Shown here: piece by piece, positions 1 through 8,962 of the stretch
Numbering within the stretch: position 1 is the stretch's first letter
Layout of the letters: every line of letters begins with the position of its first letter
From: Ideonella_A sakaiensis_A
Lineage (GTDB): Bacteria; Pseudomonadota; Gammaproteobacteria; Burkholderiales; Burkholderiaceae_C
DNA length: 64,000 nucleotides
Assembly (NCBI RefSeq): GCF_048320135.1
Contig: NZ_CP182947.1
Coordinates: 2,232,001-2,296,000 of the forward strand
Direction: 5' to 3'
Program-made: the position numbers and the translations under genes
Notes under the pieces: model-generated
Databases searched by the model: none
What the model was told of the DNA's origin: nothing
Seen by the model: only the letters and a program-made list of their open reading frames with translations

Positions 1-168
1 GATCGCGCTGAATTCGCGGACGACATAGCGGCGCGCGCCGTCACCGAGCGCGGTCAGCGTGACCACAGCGGCAACGCCGATCGCCATTGCCAGCATCAGC
101 AGCACGGTGCGCAGCGGGCTGCCGCGGGCCGCGGCAACGGCAAAGCCGGCAAGATCAGTCGTGCGCAT
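1..168 (-). CDS. MacB-like ABC transporter permease, N-terminal fragment (cut by window edge)
   Basis: Only the first 56 codons are inside the window; the reading frame is open to base 1. The protein starts MRTTDLAGFAVAAARGSP and has one strongly hydrophobic segment (about residues 19-41), as expected for the first membrane helix of a MacB/FtsX-type permease. The start overlaps the end of the ATPase gene by 14 nt, and an adaptor gene lies upstream of that. Together the three form an adaptor-ATPase-permease operon like MacAB, which pumps substrates out of the periplasm with TolC. Substrate cannot be told. The family call rests largely on the neighbours. Confidence 0.75.
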   Translation of the reverse strand, partial: MRTTDLAGFAVAAARGSPLRTVLLMLAMAIGVAAVVTLTALGDGARRYVVREFSAI

Positions 169-907
169 TGCTGCTGGCGGGGACCGCGGGCTGCTGCCGT
201 TCATCGTGGCGGATCGCACCGTCCTCCATCAGCAGCCGGCGCTGCGCCCGTGCGCCAAGCGCGGCATCGTGGGTCACGACGATCAACGTGACGCCGCCGG
301 CATTGAGCTGTTCGAGCAGGCGCAGCACCTCCTCGCCGGTATGGCGATCGAGGTTGCCGGTCGGCTCGTCGGCCAGCAGCATCGCCGGCTGCATGATCGT
401 CGCGCGGGCGATCGCGACGCGTTGCCGCTGCCCGCCAGACAACTGATCCGGCCGATGGTCGGCGCGATCGGTCAGGCCAACGCCGGCCAGCGCATCACGC
501 ACACGCGATTGACGTTGCGGGCCGCTGATGCCGGCCAGCACCATCGGCAGCGCGATGTTTTCGGCGGCGGTCAGCCGCGGCACCAGGTGGAAGCTCTGAA
601 AGATGAAGCCGATGCGCCGGCTGCGCACCGCCGCCTGCTCGTTGGCCGACAACGTCGTCACGTCGCGGCCCTCGAGCCGGTAGTGGCCGGCGTCGGGCCG
701 ATCGAGCAGGCCCAGCACATTCAGCAGCGTCGACTTGCCGGAGCCTGACGGCCCCATCACCGCAATATATTCACCGGCGGCGATCCGCAGGTCAACGCGA
801 TCGAGCGCACGCACGACGCTGTCGCCGAGATGGAAGATGCGTTCGATCTGCGCCAGCTCGATCTGCGTGGCGCTCGTTGCTGCATCGTTGCCAGCCATGC
901 CCGTCAC
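155..907 (-). CDS. ABC transporter ATP-binding protein, MacB/LolD type
   Basis: This 250-residue cytoplasmic ATPase powers a tripartite efflux or lipoprotein-type transporter. It has all nucleotide-binding motifs in order: Walker A GPSGSGKST (52-60), Q-loop Q104, signature LSGGQRQR (156-163), Walker B MLLADEP (176-182), D-loop GNLD (184-187) and switch His 213. The LLNVLGLLDRP and FIFQSFHLVPRLTA stretches are typical of the MacB/LolD branch. The start is GTG at 907, overlapping the TGA of the adaptor gene by 4 nt (GTGA), which suggests translational coupling; an in-frame ATG lies 3 codons later at 898. Confidence 0.93.
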   Translation of the reverse strand: MTGMAGNDAATSATQIELAQIERIFHLGDSVVRALDRVDLRIAAGEYIAVMGPSGSGKSTLLNVLGLLDRPDAGHYRLEGRDVTTLSANEQAAVRSRRIGFIFQSFHLVPRLTAAENIALPMVLAGISGPQRQSRVRDALAGVGLTDRADHRPDQLSGGQRQRVAIARATIMQPAMLLADEPTGNLDRHTGEEVLRLLEQLNAGGVTLIVVTHDAALGARAQRRLLMEDGAIRHDERQQPAVPASSNAHD

Positions 908-2070
908 CGCTTCGCGCTGCTGTCCTCGACCGCCGCTGCGCCGGGCTTCACGCCGTCGCGGTCGAGCGAGGTGACGATGCGGTCGCCGGCATTCAGGCCG
1001 TCGGTGATCTCGGTGTATTCCCAGTTGGCCAGACCGGTCTTGACCGTTCGTTCGATCAATTGCCCGCCTTCGAGCAGCAGCACCCGGCCGCCTTGCAGCA
1101 AGGCCGAGGTCGGCACCCGCAGCACGTTCTCGCGCAGATCGAGGATCACTTCGATGTCGGCGCTGTAGCCGATCAGCAGCCGGCCGGCAGCCTTTGGATC
1201 GTCGAACACCGCCTCGACCTCGACCGTTCTCGCCTGCTTCTCGACCGCCGTCACATAGGGCGCAATGCGGCGCACCGTGCCGGGAAACGACTGCCCCGGC
1301 AAGGCATCGAGCGAAATGCGCACCGACTGCCCCGGGCGGATCTTCGGCGCGTCGACTTCATCCATCGGCGCCTGGATATACAGGCACGAGTCGTCGATCA
1401 GGTCGATCGCCGGCGGTGTCGGCACACCCGGAGGCGATGGCGTCGAATATTCGCCGACCTCGCCGACGATCTTCGCGATCGTGCCGTCGAACGGCGCGAC
1501 CAGCATGCTGCGCTGCTCGGCGACGCCGACGACCTCGACCCGGGCCTGCGCCTGCGCGACATCGGCCTTTGCGGTCGCGCAACCGGCCGCGCGGGCCTTG
1601 GCCTCGGCATTTGCGGTATCGAGCCGGCCGGTCGAGACAAACCCCTGCTCGAACAACTCCTGCTGCCGACGCGCCTCGCGGCGCGCGAGATCGGCCATCG
1701 TGCAGGCCTCGTTGACGCGGCTGCGCGAGGTGGCGAGCTGCGCCCGTGCAAAAGCCTGTTCGGCTTTCAGGTCGTCGTTCCACAGCCGCATCAGCAACTG
1801 GCCCTTGCTGACGCGGTCGCCTTCCTTGACTGCCAGCACCTCGATGCGACCACCGGCGATCGTCGACAGCCGGGTCCGCTGGCAGGCCTCGACGGTGCCG
1901 GCACGGGTATTGGCGACGCTGGCTTCAACGATGCCGCGGCCGACCGGACTGACCAGCACCACGACTGGCTCGGGGCGGGTCAGCCACCAGCCCAGCGCGA
2001 CCAGCGCGCCGACTGCGAGCAGGAGGATGATTCCCCGGCGTAGCCAATTCCTCGCGGCGGTGTCAGCCAT
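904..2070 (-). CDS. Efflux periplasmic adaptor subunit (HlyD/MacA family)
   Basis: A 388-residue membrane-fusion protein expected to link the inner-membrane ABC pump to an outer-membrane channel. An N-terminal anchor helix spans about residues 13-31 (GIILLLAVGALVALGWWL). It is followed by a lipoyl-like segment, an alanine/arginine/glutamate-rich helical hairpin (about 95-180), a second lipoyl half (LVAPFDGTIAKI) and beta-barrel and membrane-proximal domains. It is first in the operon; its stop overlaps the start of the ATPase gene. The divergent neighbour is pcm, 189 nt away. The substrate of the pump is unknown. Confidence 0.9.
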   Translation of the reverse strand: MADTAARNWLRRGIILLLAVGALVALGWWLTRPEPVVVLVSPVGRGIVEASVANTRAGTVEACQRTRLSTIAGGRIEVLAVKEGDRVSKGQLLMRLWNDDLKAEQAFARAQLATSRSRVNEACTMADLARREARRQQELFEQGFVSTGRLDTANAEAKARAAGCATAKADVAQAQARVEVVGVAEQRSMLVAPFDGTIAKIVGEVGEYSTPSPPGVPTPPAIDLIDDSCLYIQAPMDEVDAPKIRPGQSVRISLDALPGQSFPGTVRRIAPYVTAVEKQARTVEVEAVFDDPKAAGRLLIGYSADIEVILDLRENVLRVPTSALLQGGRVLLLEGGQLIERTVKTGLANWEYTEITDGLNAGDRIVTSLDRDGVKPGAAAVEDSSAKR

Positions 2071-2259
2071 TCATTGACGATCGTGCGCAGTGGAATGCCA
2101 GCTTAGCCGACGAAGCGGGCGCGTGGCGTTTGTGCAGCAGGTGCATTGGCCGAGCATCGGCCAAATCGCCGGCAGCGGCTTGCGTCAGGTCAATACCGAG
2201 GCGGGCTGCGTTGGCATGCAGGGGATGCCTCGGGGGCCAGATGGCGCGATACTGGCCGC

Positions 2260-2913
2260 ATGACAGCGGACGACCGCCTGCGTGGGCAAATGGTCGATCA
2301 GGACATCGCGGCCCGTGGGGTACGTGATCCACGCGTTCTCGATGCAATGCGCAAGGTGCCGCGCGAGGCCTTCGTGCCGGCGGAATTGCGCGATGCCGCC
2401 TTCAGCGACCACCCGTTGCCGATCGGCCTGCGGCAGACGATCTCGCAGCCCTACATCGTCGCGCTGATGTGCGAGGCGCTGCAGTTGCGCGGCAATGAAC
2501 ATGTGCTCGAGATCGGCACCGGTTCAGGTTATGCCGCGGCGGTGCTCGGCGAGCTGGCGGCCGAAGTCGAAACGGTCGAGCGCATCGCCGAACTGGCCAG
2601 CCGCGCAGCCAACCAGCTGGCCGCATTGGGCTGCACCAACGTCCATGTCCACATTGGCGACGGCACCCTCGGTTGGCCGGCCGCCGGCCCTTATCACGCG
2701 ATCGTCGTCACCGCCGGCGGGCCCAGCGTGCCGCAGGCGCTGCTCGACCAACTGGCGCCGGCCGGTCGGCTGGTGATGCCGGTCGCGAACAGCATGGGCT
2801 GGCAGGATCTGGTGCGCCTGACGCGGCTGGGCGCTGATGGCTTCCACCGCGAACTGCTTTGCGACGTCGCCTTCGTGCCGTTGATCGGTGTCGAGGGCTG
2901 GCCGGAGCGTTGA
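2260..2913 (+). CDS. pcm: Protein-L-isoaspartate O-methyltransferase
   Basis: This 217-residue enzyme repairs damaged proteins by methylating L-isoaspartyl residues with S-adenosylmethionine in the cytosol. The family signature QTISQPY (59-65) and SAM-binding motif I, EIGTGSGY (84-91), are both present, with the later GPYHAIVVTAG block. The frame is open upstream to 2146, but the ATG at 2260 gives the usual family N-terminus (MTADDRLRGQMV) and length, so I chose it. No strong Shine-Dalgarno sequence precedes it. The gene converges with glgB, whose stop is 27 nt away; no terminator is visible in that gap. Confidence 0.93.
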   Translation: MTADDRLRGQMVDQDIAARGVRDPRVLDAMRKVPREAFVPAELRDAAFSDHPLPIGLRQTISQPYIVALMCEALQLRGNEHVLEIGTGSGYAAAVLGELAAEVETVERIAELASRAANQLAALGCTNVHVHIGDGTLGWPAAGPYHAIVVTAGGPSVPQALLDQLAPAGRLVMPVANSMGWQDLVRLTRLGADGFHRELLCDVAFVPLIGVEGWPER

Positions 2914-2940
2914 CGGCACGCTTTCCGCAGACGGCCCGAC

Positions 2941-5130
2941 TCAGCCGGGAAGCAGGAACAGCGTCGCCAGCGGCGGAATCGTCAGGCTGACCGAACGTGA
3001 TCGGCCATGGGCAGGCTGGTCGTCGACCGCAATCTCGCCGCTGCCGTTGCCGAGGTTTGAGCCGCCATAGAACGACGAATCGGTATTCAGCGCCTCGCGC
3101 CAGCGGTCGACACCGTCGGGCGCGCCGATGCGGAAACCCTCGCGCGGGACCGGCGTGAAATTGCTGACCACCATCACGGCGTTGCCGTCGCCATCGCGGC
3201 GCAGCCACGCAAAAACCGAATGGTCGGCATCGTGCGACGAGATCCATTCGAAACCTGCGCCGTCGCAGTCGAGCTTGTGCAGCGCCGGCTGCGACTTGTA
3301 CAGCGCATTGAGGTCGCGCACCAGTCGCAGCACACCGCCGTGGCGCTCGTCGCCGAGCAGATGCCACGGCAGCTCGACATCGTGGTTCCATTCGGTCGGT
3401 TGCGCAAATTCCTGGCCCATGAACAGCAGCTTCTTGCCCGGGTGGCCCCACATGAAACCGTAATAGGCGCGCAGGTTGGCAAAGCGCTGCCAGTCGTCGC
3501 CGCGCATCTTGCCGAGGATCGAGCCCTTGCCGTGCACGACTTCGTCGTGCGACAGCGGCAACACGAAATTCTCGCTGAATGCATAGACAAGGCCGAAACT
3601 CATCTTGTCGTGGTGCCACTTGCGGTGCACCGCGTCCTGCTCCATGTATTTCAGCGTGTCGTGCATCCAGCCCATGTTCCACTTGAAGTGGAAACCGAGC
3701 CCGCCGTGGTAGGTCGGCGCGGAGACGCCTGGAAACGCCGTCGACTCCTCGGCGACGGTCATCGCGCCGGGGCATTCGACGCCGACGACCTCGTTGGTGC
3801 GGCGCAGGAAGGCAATCGCCTCGAGGTTCTCGCGGCCGCCTTCGACATTCGGCACCCATTCGCCGGGGTTGCGCGAATAGTCGCGGTACAGCATCGATGC
3901 AACCGCATCGACGCGCAGACCGTCGATGCCTTGCCGCTCGATCCAGTACAAGGCGCTGCCGACCAGGAAATTGCGAACCTCGTGGCGGCTGAAGTTGTAG
4001 ATCAGCGTATTCCAGTCCTTGTGGAAACCTTCGCGCGGATCGGCATATTCGTACAGCGCGGTGCCGTCGAACTGTGCGAGGCCGACCGGGTCGGACGGAA
4101 AGTGGGCCGGCACCCAGTCGAGCAGCACGCCGATGCCAGCCGCACGGCAGGCGTCCATGAAGCGGGCAAAACCTTCCGGCGGGCCGAAACGCGCGGTCGG
4201 CGCATACATGCCGAGCGTCTGGTAGCCCCAGGAGCCATCGAACGGGTGTTCGGTGATCGGCAACAGCTCGATGTGCGTGAAGCCGAGGTCGGCGACATAG
4301 GTCGGCAGAGCCGCCGCGAGGTCGTCCCAGCTGTGGAAACTGCCATCGGGATGGCGCCGCCACGAGCCGAGGTGGACTTCATAGATCGAGATCGGCGCAT
4401 GCCGGCTGTTCGCATCGGCACGCCCTTCGGGCAATGGCGCTGCCGGCGGCATTGCGGCGACGATGCTGGCGGTGGCCGGGCGCATCTCGGCGGCGCGCGC
4501 ATACGGATCCGCCTTCAGCGGCAGCATCGAACCCGAACGATCGAGCAATTCGAACTTGTAGGCGTCACCGATCATCGCGTGCGGCACGAAGATCTCCCAG
4601 ATGCCGCTGCCGTGGCGCAGCCGCATCATGTGGCGCCGCCCGTCCCATGAATTGAAGGAGCCGACCACGCTGACGCGGCGTGCATTCGGCGCCCACAGTG
4701 CGAAGCGGATGCCGTCGATCTCGCCGACCCGCATCGCATGCGCGCCGAGGCTCTCGAACGGCCGCAGGTGCGAACCTTCACCAAGGTAATACAACTCGTC
4801 GTCGGTCAGCTGCGGGCCGAAGCTGTAGGCGTCGACATACATTGACTCCGGCGTATCGGCCGGGTCGCTGGCCCAGCGCACCGCCAGCCGGTAATCGAAA
4901 CGCTGCTTGCGGCGCGGGATCTTGCCTTCCCACAGCGCACCACCGTCGCGCAGCGTCAAGTCGACCAGGCGGCGCTCGTTTTCGGCGTCGACCACCGCGA
5001 CGCTGCTGGCTCCGGGCAGCATGGTGCGCACCCACAGACTGCCACCGTCGTCGGTGTGCAGCCCGAGCACCGCGAACGGATCGTGGTGGTTGGCGTGGTT
5101 CAGGGCCTGGAGGTCTTGGTTGCTGAGCAT
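2941..5130 (-). CDS. glgB: 1,4-alpha-glucan branching enzyme
   Basis: GlgB makes the alpha-1,6 branch points of glycogen. At 729 residues it matches the two-N-domain bacterial form. The N-terminus has the family HDPFAVLGLH motif; a CBM48-like domain follows, then the GH13 barrel. Catalytic blocks are visible in order: DGLRVDAVAS with the nucleophile Asp (about residue 405), EEST with the acid Glu (about 458) and LSHDEVVHGK with the third Asp (about 526). No other glycogen gene is adjacent; glgX is 56 kb away in the window. The neighbouring hydrolase gene (stop 40 nt upstream) is on the same strand. Confidence 0.97.
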   Translation of the reverse strand: MLSNQDLQALNHANHHDPFAVLGLHTDDGGSLWVRTMLPGASSVAVVDAENERRLVDLTLRDGGALWEGKIPRRKQRFDYRLAVRWASDPADTPESMYVDAYSFGPQLTDDELYYLGEGSHLRPFESLGAHAMRVGEIDGIRFALWAPNARRVSVVGSFNSWDGRRHMMRLRHGSGIWEIFVPHAMIGDAYKFELLDRSGSMLPLKADPYARAAEMRPATASIVAAMPPAAPLPEGRADANSRHAPISIYEVHLGSWRRHPDGSFHSWDDLAAALPTYVADLGFTHIELLPITEHPFDGSWGYQTLGMYAPTARFGPPEGFARFMDACRAAGIGVLLDWVPAHFPSDPVGLAQFDGTALYEYADPREGFHKDWNTLIYNFSRHEVRNFLVGSALYWIERQGIDGLRVDAVASMLYRDYSRNPGEWVPNVEGGRENLEAIAFLRRTNEVVGVECPGAMTVAEESTAFPGVSAPTYHGGLGFHFKWNMGWMHDTLKYMEQDAVHRKWHHDKMSFGLVYAFSENFVLPLSHDEVVHGKGSILGKMRGDDWQRFANLRAYYGFMWGHPGKKLLFMGQEFAQPTEWNHDVELPWHLLGDERHGGVLRLVRDLNALYKSQPALHKLDCDGAGFEWISSHDADHSVFAWLRRDGDGNAVMVVSNFTPVPREGFRIGAPDGVDRWREALNTDSSFYGGSNLGNGSGEIAVDDQPAHGRSRSVSLTIPPLATLFLLPG

Positions 5131-5170
5131 GTCGGTTCGACTCGATTCTTGTAAATGGTTCGGTGCGGGA

Positions 5171-6460
5171 TCAACGTTGCAGACCGGCGTCGGCCAGCGT
5201 CTTGACGACGGCGGCGCCGATCACACGGTAACCCTCATCGTCGGGATGCAGGCCGTCGCGGGTCAATTCGGCGCGGATCCGATGCGGTGCAGCCGGGTCG
5301 CGCAGCGCCGCGTCGAGGTCGACGACGGCATCGAATACCCCGGCCGAGCGGATCCAGCGGTTCAGCTGCTGGCGCCCGGCCTCGACTTCGACCCGACCAT
5401 AAACCCCGCCTTGCGCTGGCGTCAATGTGGCGCCGACCACCTTCAGCCCGCGTTCGCGTGCGCGGCGGGCCAGCTCGGTCTGCCCGTCGATCAGCCGCTG
5501 CACGGTAGCGGGCATGTCTTCGGCGTCGGCCGTGCCGGCGAGGTCGTTGATGCCGATCAGGATCACGACACCGCGCACGCCGTCGAGCGCCAGCACGTCG
5601 CGATCGAAGCGCTGCAGCCCACTTGGACCAACCTCGGCCGACAGCAGCCGGTTACCGCTCATTCCCGCATTCAGCATGCCGACCGGCGGCCCGCTTCGTC
5701 CCTGCCGCCAGCGCTGGCTGACTTGCCCGGGCCAGCTCGCGTCGGCGTCCAGGCGATGGCCATTGCCGTCGGTGATCGAATCCCCGAAGCCGACCCAGGT
5801 GGCAGCCGCTTCATCGGCCAGCACCTCGACGCCGGCAATGAAAAACAGGCTGCGGCTCATCTCGGCCTGTGGCAGCACGGTCGACTCGATGTGGTTGCCG
5901 GGCGGCGAGCGGTAGCTGCTGCGGCTGCCGACCAGGTGCCAGCTGGCGCGCGGCGTCGGCTGATTCAGATAAAAACTGACTGCCAGATCGGTGTCCGGCG
6001 CCACCGCAGGCAGTTCGACCGGGTCACTGAGCACGGTCCGGCCCGGCTCCAGCGTCACCGTCGGCTGGCCAGTGAAGCGCAGCGGCCGGGCGCTGCCCGG
6101 GCGGATGGCCGCGCCGCCGACCGGCGCCCGCCATGCCAACTGCGCGGCAGCTATCCGCAGCGGGCCGTCGCCGAATTGATTGCTGAGCCGCAGCCTGACC
6201 GTATTGCCGGGCAAGGCCAGTGGCACGAATTGCCGCAGGCTGAGATCGGCAAAACGCAGCGACCGGTCGTCGTAAGGAGGGGCCTCGTCGAGCGGGCCGT
6301 GCAATGCGGCGACGAAGGCCTGCCGCCAGGCAAGCCGCTCCGCCACCGGCGGCGCCGGCTGGTTGACGCTGAGCAGCAACAGCGCCGTGCCAAGCAGCAG
6401 CACCAGGCCGATGGCCCAGCTGCGAGCCCGCCCGCGCAGTTGCTGCGGTTTCAGGCCCAT
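5171..6460 (-). CDS. SGNH/GDSL-family hydrolase, membrane-anchored or exported
   Basis: A 429-residue esterase/lipase-like protein. A positively charged start followed by a hydrophobic stretch (about 14-32) predicts a signal anchor, so it probably acts in the periplasm. SGNH blocks are complete: GDSIT with Ser 228 (226-230), GMSGNR with Asn 270, GIND (303-306) and DGLHP with Asp 402 and His 405. The region 60-200 before the GDS block is a beta-rich extra domain of the kind seen in larger SGNH hydrolases. Substrate is unknown (carbohydrate esters or lipids are plausible). It lies between the esterase gene (22 nt gap) and glgB on the same strand. Confidence 0.85.
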   Translation of the reverse strand: MGLKPQQLRGRARSWAIGLVLLLGTALLLLSVNQPAPPVAERLAWRQAFVAALHGPLDEAPPYDDRSLRFADLSLRQFVPLALPGNTVRLRLSNQFGDGPLRIAAAQLAWRAPVGGAAIRPGSARPLRFTGQPTVTLEPGRTVLSDPVELPAVAPDTDLAVSFYLNQPTPRASWHLVGSRSSYRSPPGNHIESTVLPQAEMSRSLFFIAGVEVLADEAAATWVGFGDSITDGNGHRLDADASWPGQVSQRWRQGRSGPPVGMLNAGMSGNRLLSAEVGPSGLQRFDRDVLALDGVRGVVILIGINDLAGTADAEDMPATVQRLIDGQTELARRARERGLKVVGATLTPAQGGVYGRVEVEAGRQQLNRWIRSAGVFDAVVDLDAALRDPAAPHRIRAELTRDGLHPDDEGYRVIGAAVVKTLADAGLQR

Positions 6461-6482
6461 CGATGGCCAATTGCCGGCGGAC

Positions 6483-7151
6483 TCAGCCGAGCACCTTCAG
6501 CAGCCACTTGTTCAGATCGGCCAGTTCCGGGCCACAGACCGAATGCTCCATCGGGTATTGATGCCACTGCACCGGCTGGCCGCTGGCCTGCAGCGCATCG
6601 CGGCTGGCGATCGCGCGCGCGATCGGGATCACCGGGTCGTAGGCGCCGTGGGCAAGAAAAACCGGCGTCGCCGCATTCGCCGGGTGGCGTTCGGCGGCGA
6701 ACCGGTCGGCCAACGGCAGATAGCCGGACAGGCCGACCAGGCCGCCGAGTGTTTCGGCATGACGAAGCCCAGTCATCAGCGTCATCGCACAACCTTGCGA
6801 AAAACCCATCAGCACGATCCGGGAGGCATCGATGCCGCGGCTGCGCTCCTTCGCGATCAGCTGCTCGACCTCGGCCATCGACGCTCGCAGCCCCTGCTCG
6901 TCCTCGCGGCGGTCGACGCCATCGCCGAGCGACAGGATGTCGTACCAGGCGCGCATCACCATGCCGGCATTGATCGTCACGCGCTGCATCGGCGCATGCG
7001 GAAACACGAAGCGCACCGGCCCGACCGATGCGAGATCGAGCTCGTTGCACAGTGGGACAAAGTCGTTGCCGTCGGCGCCAAGGCCGTGCAGCACGATCAG
7101 CGAGGCGGTCGGTTGGTCGCCGGTTTGGCGTTCGATGGTTTCAAGGCTCAT
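6483..7151 (-). CDS. Carboxylesterase/phospholipase of the alpha/beta-hydrolase fold
   Basis: A 222-residue cytosolic esterase of the small carboxylesterase II / acyl-protein-thioesterase-like group. The oxyanion segment HGLGADG (22-28), nucleophile elbow GFSQG with Ser 118, Asp 172 in GAYDPVIP and His 203 form the complete catalytic set. Length and motif spacing fit the family well. It is followed after 22 nt by the SGNH hydrolase gene, so the two esterases are probably cotranscribed. No signal peptide is seen. The physiological ester is unknown. Confidence 0.9.
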   Translation of the reverse strand: MSLETIERQTGDQPTASLIVLHGLGADGNDFVPLCNELDLASVGPVRFVFPHAPMQRVTINAGMVMRAWYDILSLGDGVDRREDEQGLRASMAEVEQLIAKERSRGIDASRIVLMGFSQGCAMTLMTGLRHAETLGGLVGLSGYLPLADRFAAERHPANAATPVFLAHGAYDPVIPIARAIASRDALQASGQPVQWHQYPMEHSVCGPELADLNKWLLKVLG

Positions 7152-7228
7152 TGGCGGGCTCGTTGCAGGATCAGCACCGGATGCTACAGAAAGCGCCGGC
7201 CGGGCCCCGGCCGGCGGCGTCTTGCCCG

Positions 7229-8710
7229 TCAGATGCGCCGCGCGGCGCCAGCCCAGTAGGGTTCGCGCAACTTGCGCTTGAAGATCTTGCCGGTATCTTC
7301 ACGAGGCATCTCGGCATGGAAATCGACGACCGCCGGCACCTTGTAGCCGGCCAGTCGCTGCCGCAGATAGGCCTGAACCGCCGCTGCATCGAGTTGCGCC
7401 CCGGCGGCCGGCATCACCGCCGCCGCCAGCGCCTCGCCGAACTCGGCATCGGGAATGCCGAATACCGCACAGTCGGCAACGCCGGGCATCAGTTGCAACA
7501 CCGCTTCGATTTCGGCCGGATAGATGTTGACGCCGCCCGAGATCACCATGTCGGCGGCACGATCGACGATGAACAGGAAGCCGTCGTCATCGAGGTAGCC
7601 GATGTCGCCCATCGTCAGAAAGCCGTCGCGCTCCATCGCCGCGCGCGCCGCCTGGCCCTGGTTGTAGCTGAAGTCGGCCAGCAGCTCGGGTTTGACGTAG
7701 ATCATCCCGGCGCTGCCGCGCGTCATCGGACTGCCATCGGCATCGAGGATGCGGATCTCGACGCCTGCCAGTGGCAGCCCGGCCGATCCGGGCTTGCGCA
7801 AGGCCTGCTCGCTGTCGAGCAGCGTCATGTAGCCGAGCTCGCTGGAACCATAGGCTTCGTGGATCACCGGCCCCCACCATTCGATCATCGCCCGCTTGAC
7901 TTCAGGCGGACAGGGTGAGCCGGTCGAGCTGACAAAACGCAGCGAGCTGAGGTCGTGACGGCGACGGACTTGTTCCGGCAGCCGCAGCAGCCGCACATAC
8001 ATCGTCGGTACCAGATAGGCATGGGTGATCGCATGCCGCTCGATCAGCGCCAACGTCTGCTCGGCATCGAACCGATCCTCGAGCACCAGCAGGCCGTCGT
8101 GCTGGGCGACCGCCATCGCAAACGAATTCGGCGCGCTGTGGTACATCGGCGCGCTGAGCAGCGCCCGCATGCCGGCTTCGCAGCCGATCACCTGGCGCAG
8201 CCGCTCGAGGCTGCGCGCCGCCTGCTCGGGCGTCGACGGCTGGCGGCGGATGCCTTTGGGCTGCCCGGTGGTTCCCGATGTGTAGAGCATTGCGCCGCGA
8301 GGTGGCGCGTCGGGGCCGCGATCCGGCGCTGCCGCATCGCGCAGCGTCGGCCATGTCGGCGTGTCCGGCCCGGTCGCAGCGCCGGAAAACAGCACCGGCA
8401 GCCCGTGCGGTGCCGCGTCGCTGCGCTCGGCCCACAGCGGGGCATCGATGACCAGCAGACTGGCGCCGCTGTCGCGCAGGATGTGGCGCAGTTCGTCGGA
8501 CTTGAAATGCCAGTTGATCGGACACCAGTAGGCGCCGAGTGCCCGCGCGGCCACCATCAGCTCGAGCAGTTCAGGGCTGTTGCGCATCATCAGCGCGAGC
8601 ACGTCGCCATCGCGCAGGCCCAGTGTTCGCAGCGCGCCGATCGCGCGGCGGACGCGGTCGTCAAATACCTCATCCGGAATCTGCTGCTGCTGGAAAAAGA
8701 CGGTGGTCAT
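7229..8710 (-). CDS. AMP-dependent acyl-CoA ligase (class I adenylate-forming)
   Basis: A 493-residue enzyme that should activate a carboxylic acid with ATP and CoA. Motifs seen are the P-loop YTSGTTGQPKG, the AYGSSELG adenine-binding block, GDIGYLDDDG, the hinge VISGGVNIYPAEIE and a C-terminal PREDTGKIFKRKL with the catalytic Lys. The sequence style is that of crotonobetaine or fatty-acid CoA ligases; chain length cannot be told. The open frame extends to 8803 from a TTG, but the ATG at 8710 is the first good start. The N-terminus is then somewhat shorter than usual, so a longer product is possible. It diverges from a second ligase gene 252 nt away. Confidence 0.9.
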   Translation of the reverse strand: MTTVFFQQQQIPDEVFDDRVRRAIGALRTLGLRDGDVLALMMRNSPELLELMVAARALGAYWCPINWHFKSDELRHILRDSGASLLVIDAPLWAERSDAAPHGLPVLFSGAATGPDTPTWPTLRDAAAPDRGPDAPPRGAMLYTSGTTGQPKGIRRQPSTPEQAARSLERLRQVIGCEAGMRALLSAPMYHSAPNSFAMAVAQHDGLLVLEDRFDAEQTLALIERHAITHAYLVPTMYVRLLRLPEQVRRRHDLSSLRFVSSTGSPCPPEVKRAMIEWWGPVIHEAYGSSELGYMTLLDSEQALRKPGSAGLPLAGVEIRILDADGSPMTRGSAGMIYVKPELLADFSYNQGQAARAAMERDGFLTMGDIGYLDDDGFLFIVDRAADMVISGGVNIYPAEIEAVLQLMPGVADCAVFGIPDAEFGEALAAAVMPAAGAQLDAAAVQAYLRQRLAGYKVPAVVDFHAEMPREDTGKIFKRKLREPYWAGAARRI

Positions 8711-8962
8711 TGCTTCGTGCGGGTTTCCGGCAGGCCGCTCGGCCGGGTGCCGTTCCGATGATGCCTGAACGTCAAGCCTGCAACAAACGGCGGGTGCAGA
8801 CAAACCCGAATCGCGCGGGGAGCTGAGGGTACAGCGGGTGAAAGGCCCGATATCTGCGATGGGCGATTGCGGTTACAAGTCTGCATTGGTTCGTTTCAAG
8901 AAACCGTGCCCTGGCGACGACCGTCTGCGGCACATGCCTTCATTCCACAGGAGCTCCCGAAC
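8711..8962. other. Divergent intergenic region between two acyl-CoA ligase genes
   Basis: A 252-nt gap that must hold promoters for both divergent ligase genes. I saw no clear sigma-70 pair, operator palindrome or small gene. The only decisive signal is the Shine-Dalgarno AGGAG at 8949-8953 for the plus-strand gene. Confidence 0.4.

Noticed and set aside
2708..4363. 551-residue open frame overlapping glgB and pcm
   Set aside because: Arg/Pro/Ala-rich shadow frame; glgB in the other frame is unambiguous.
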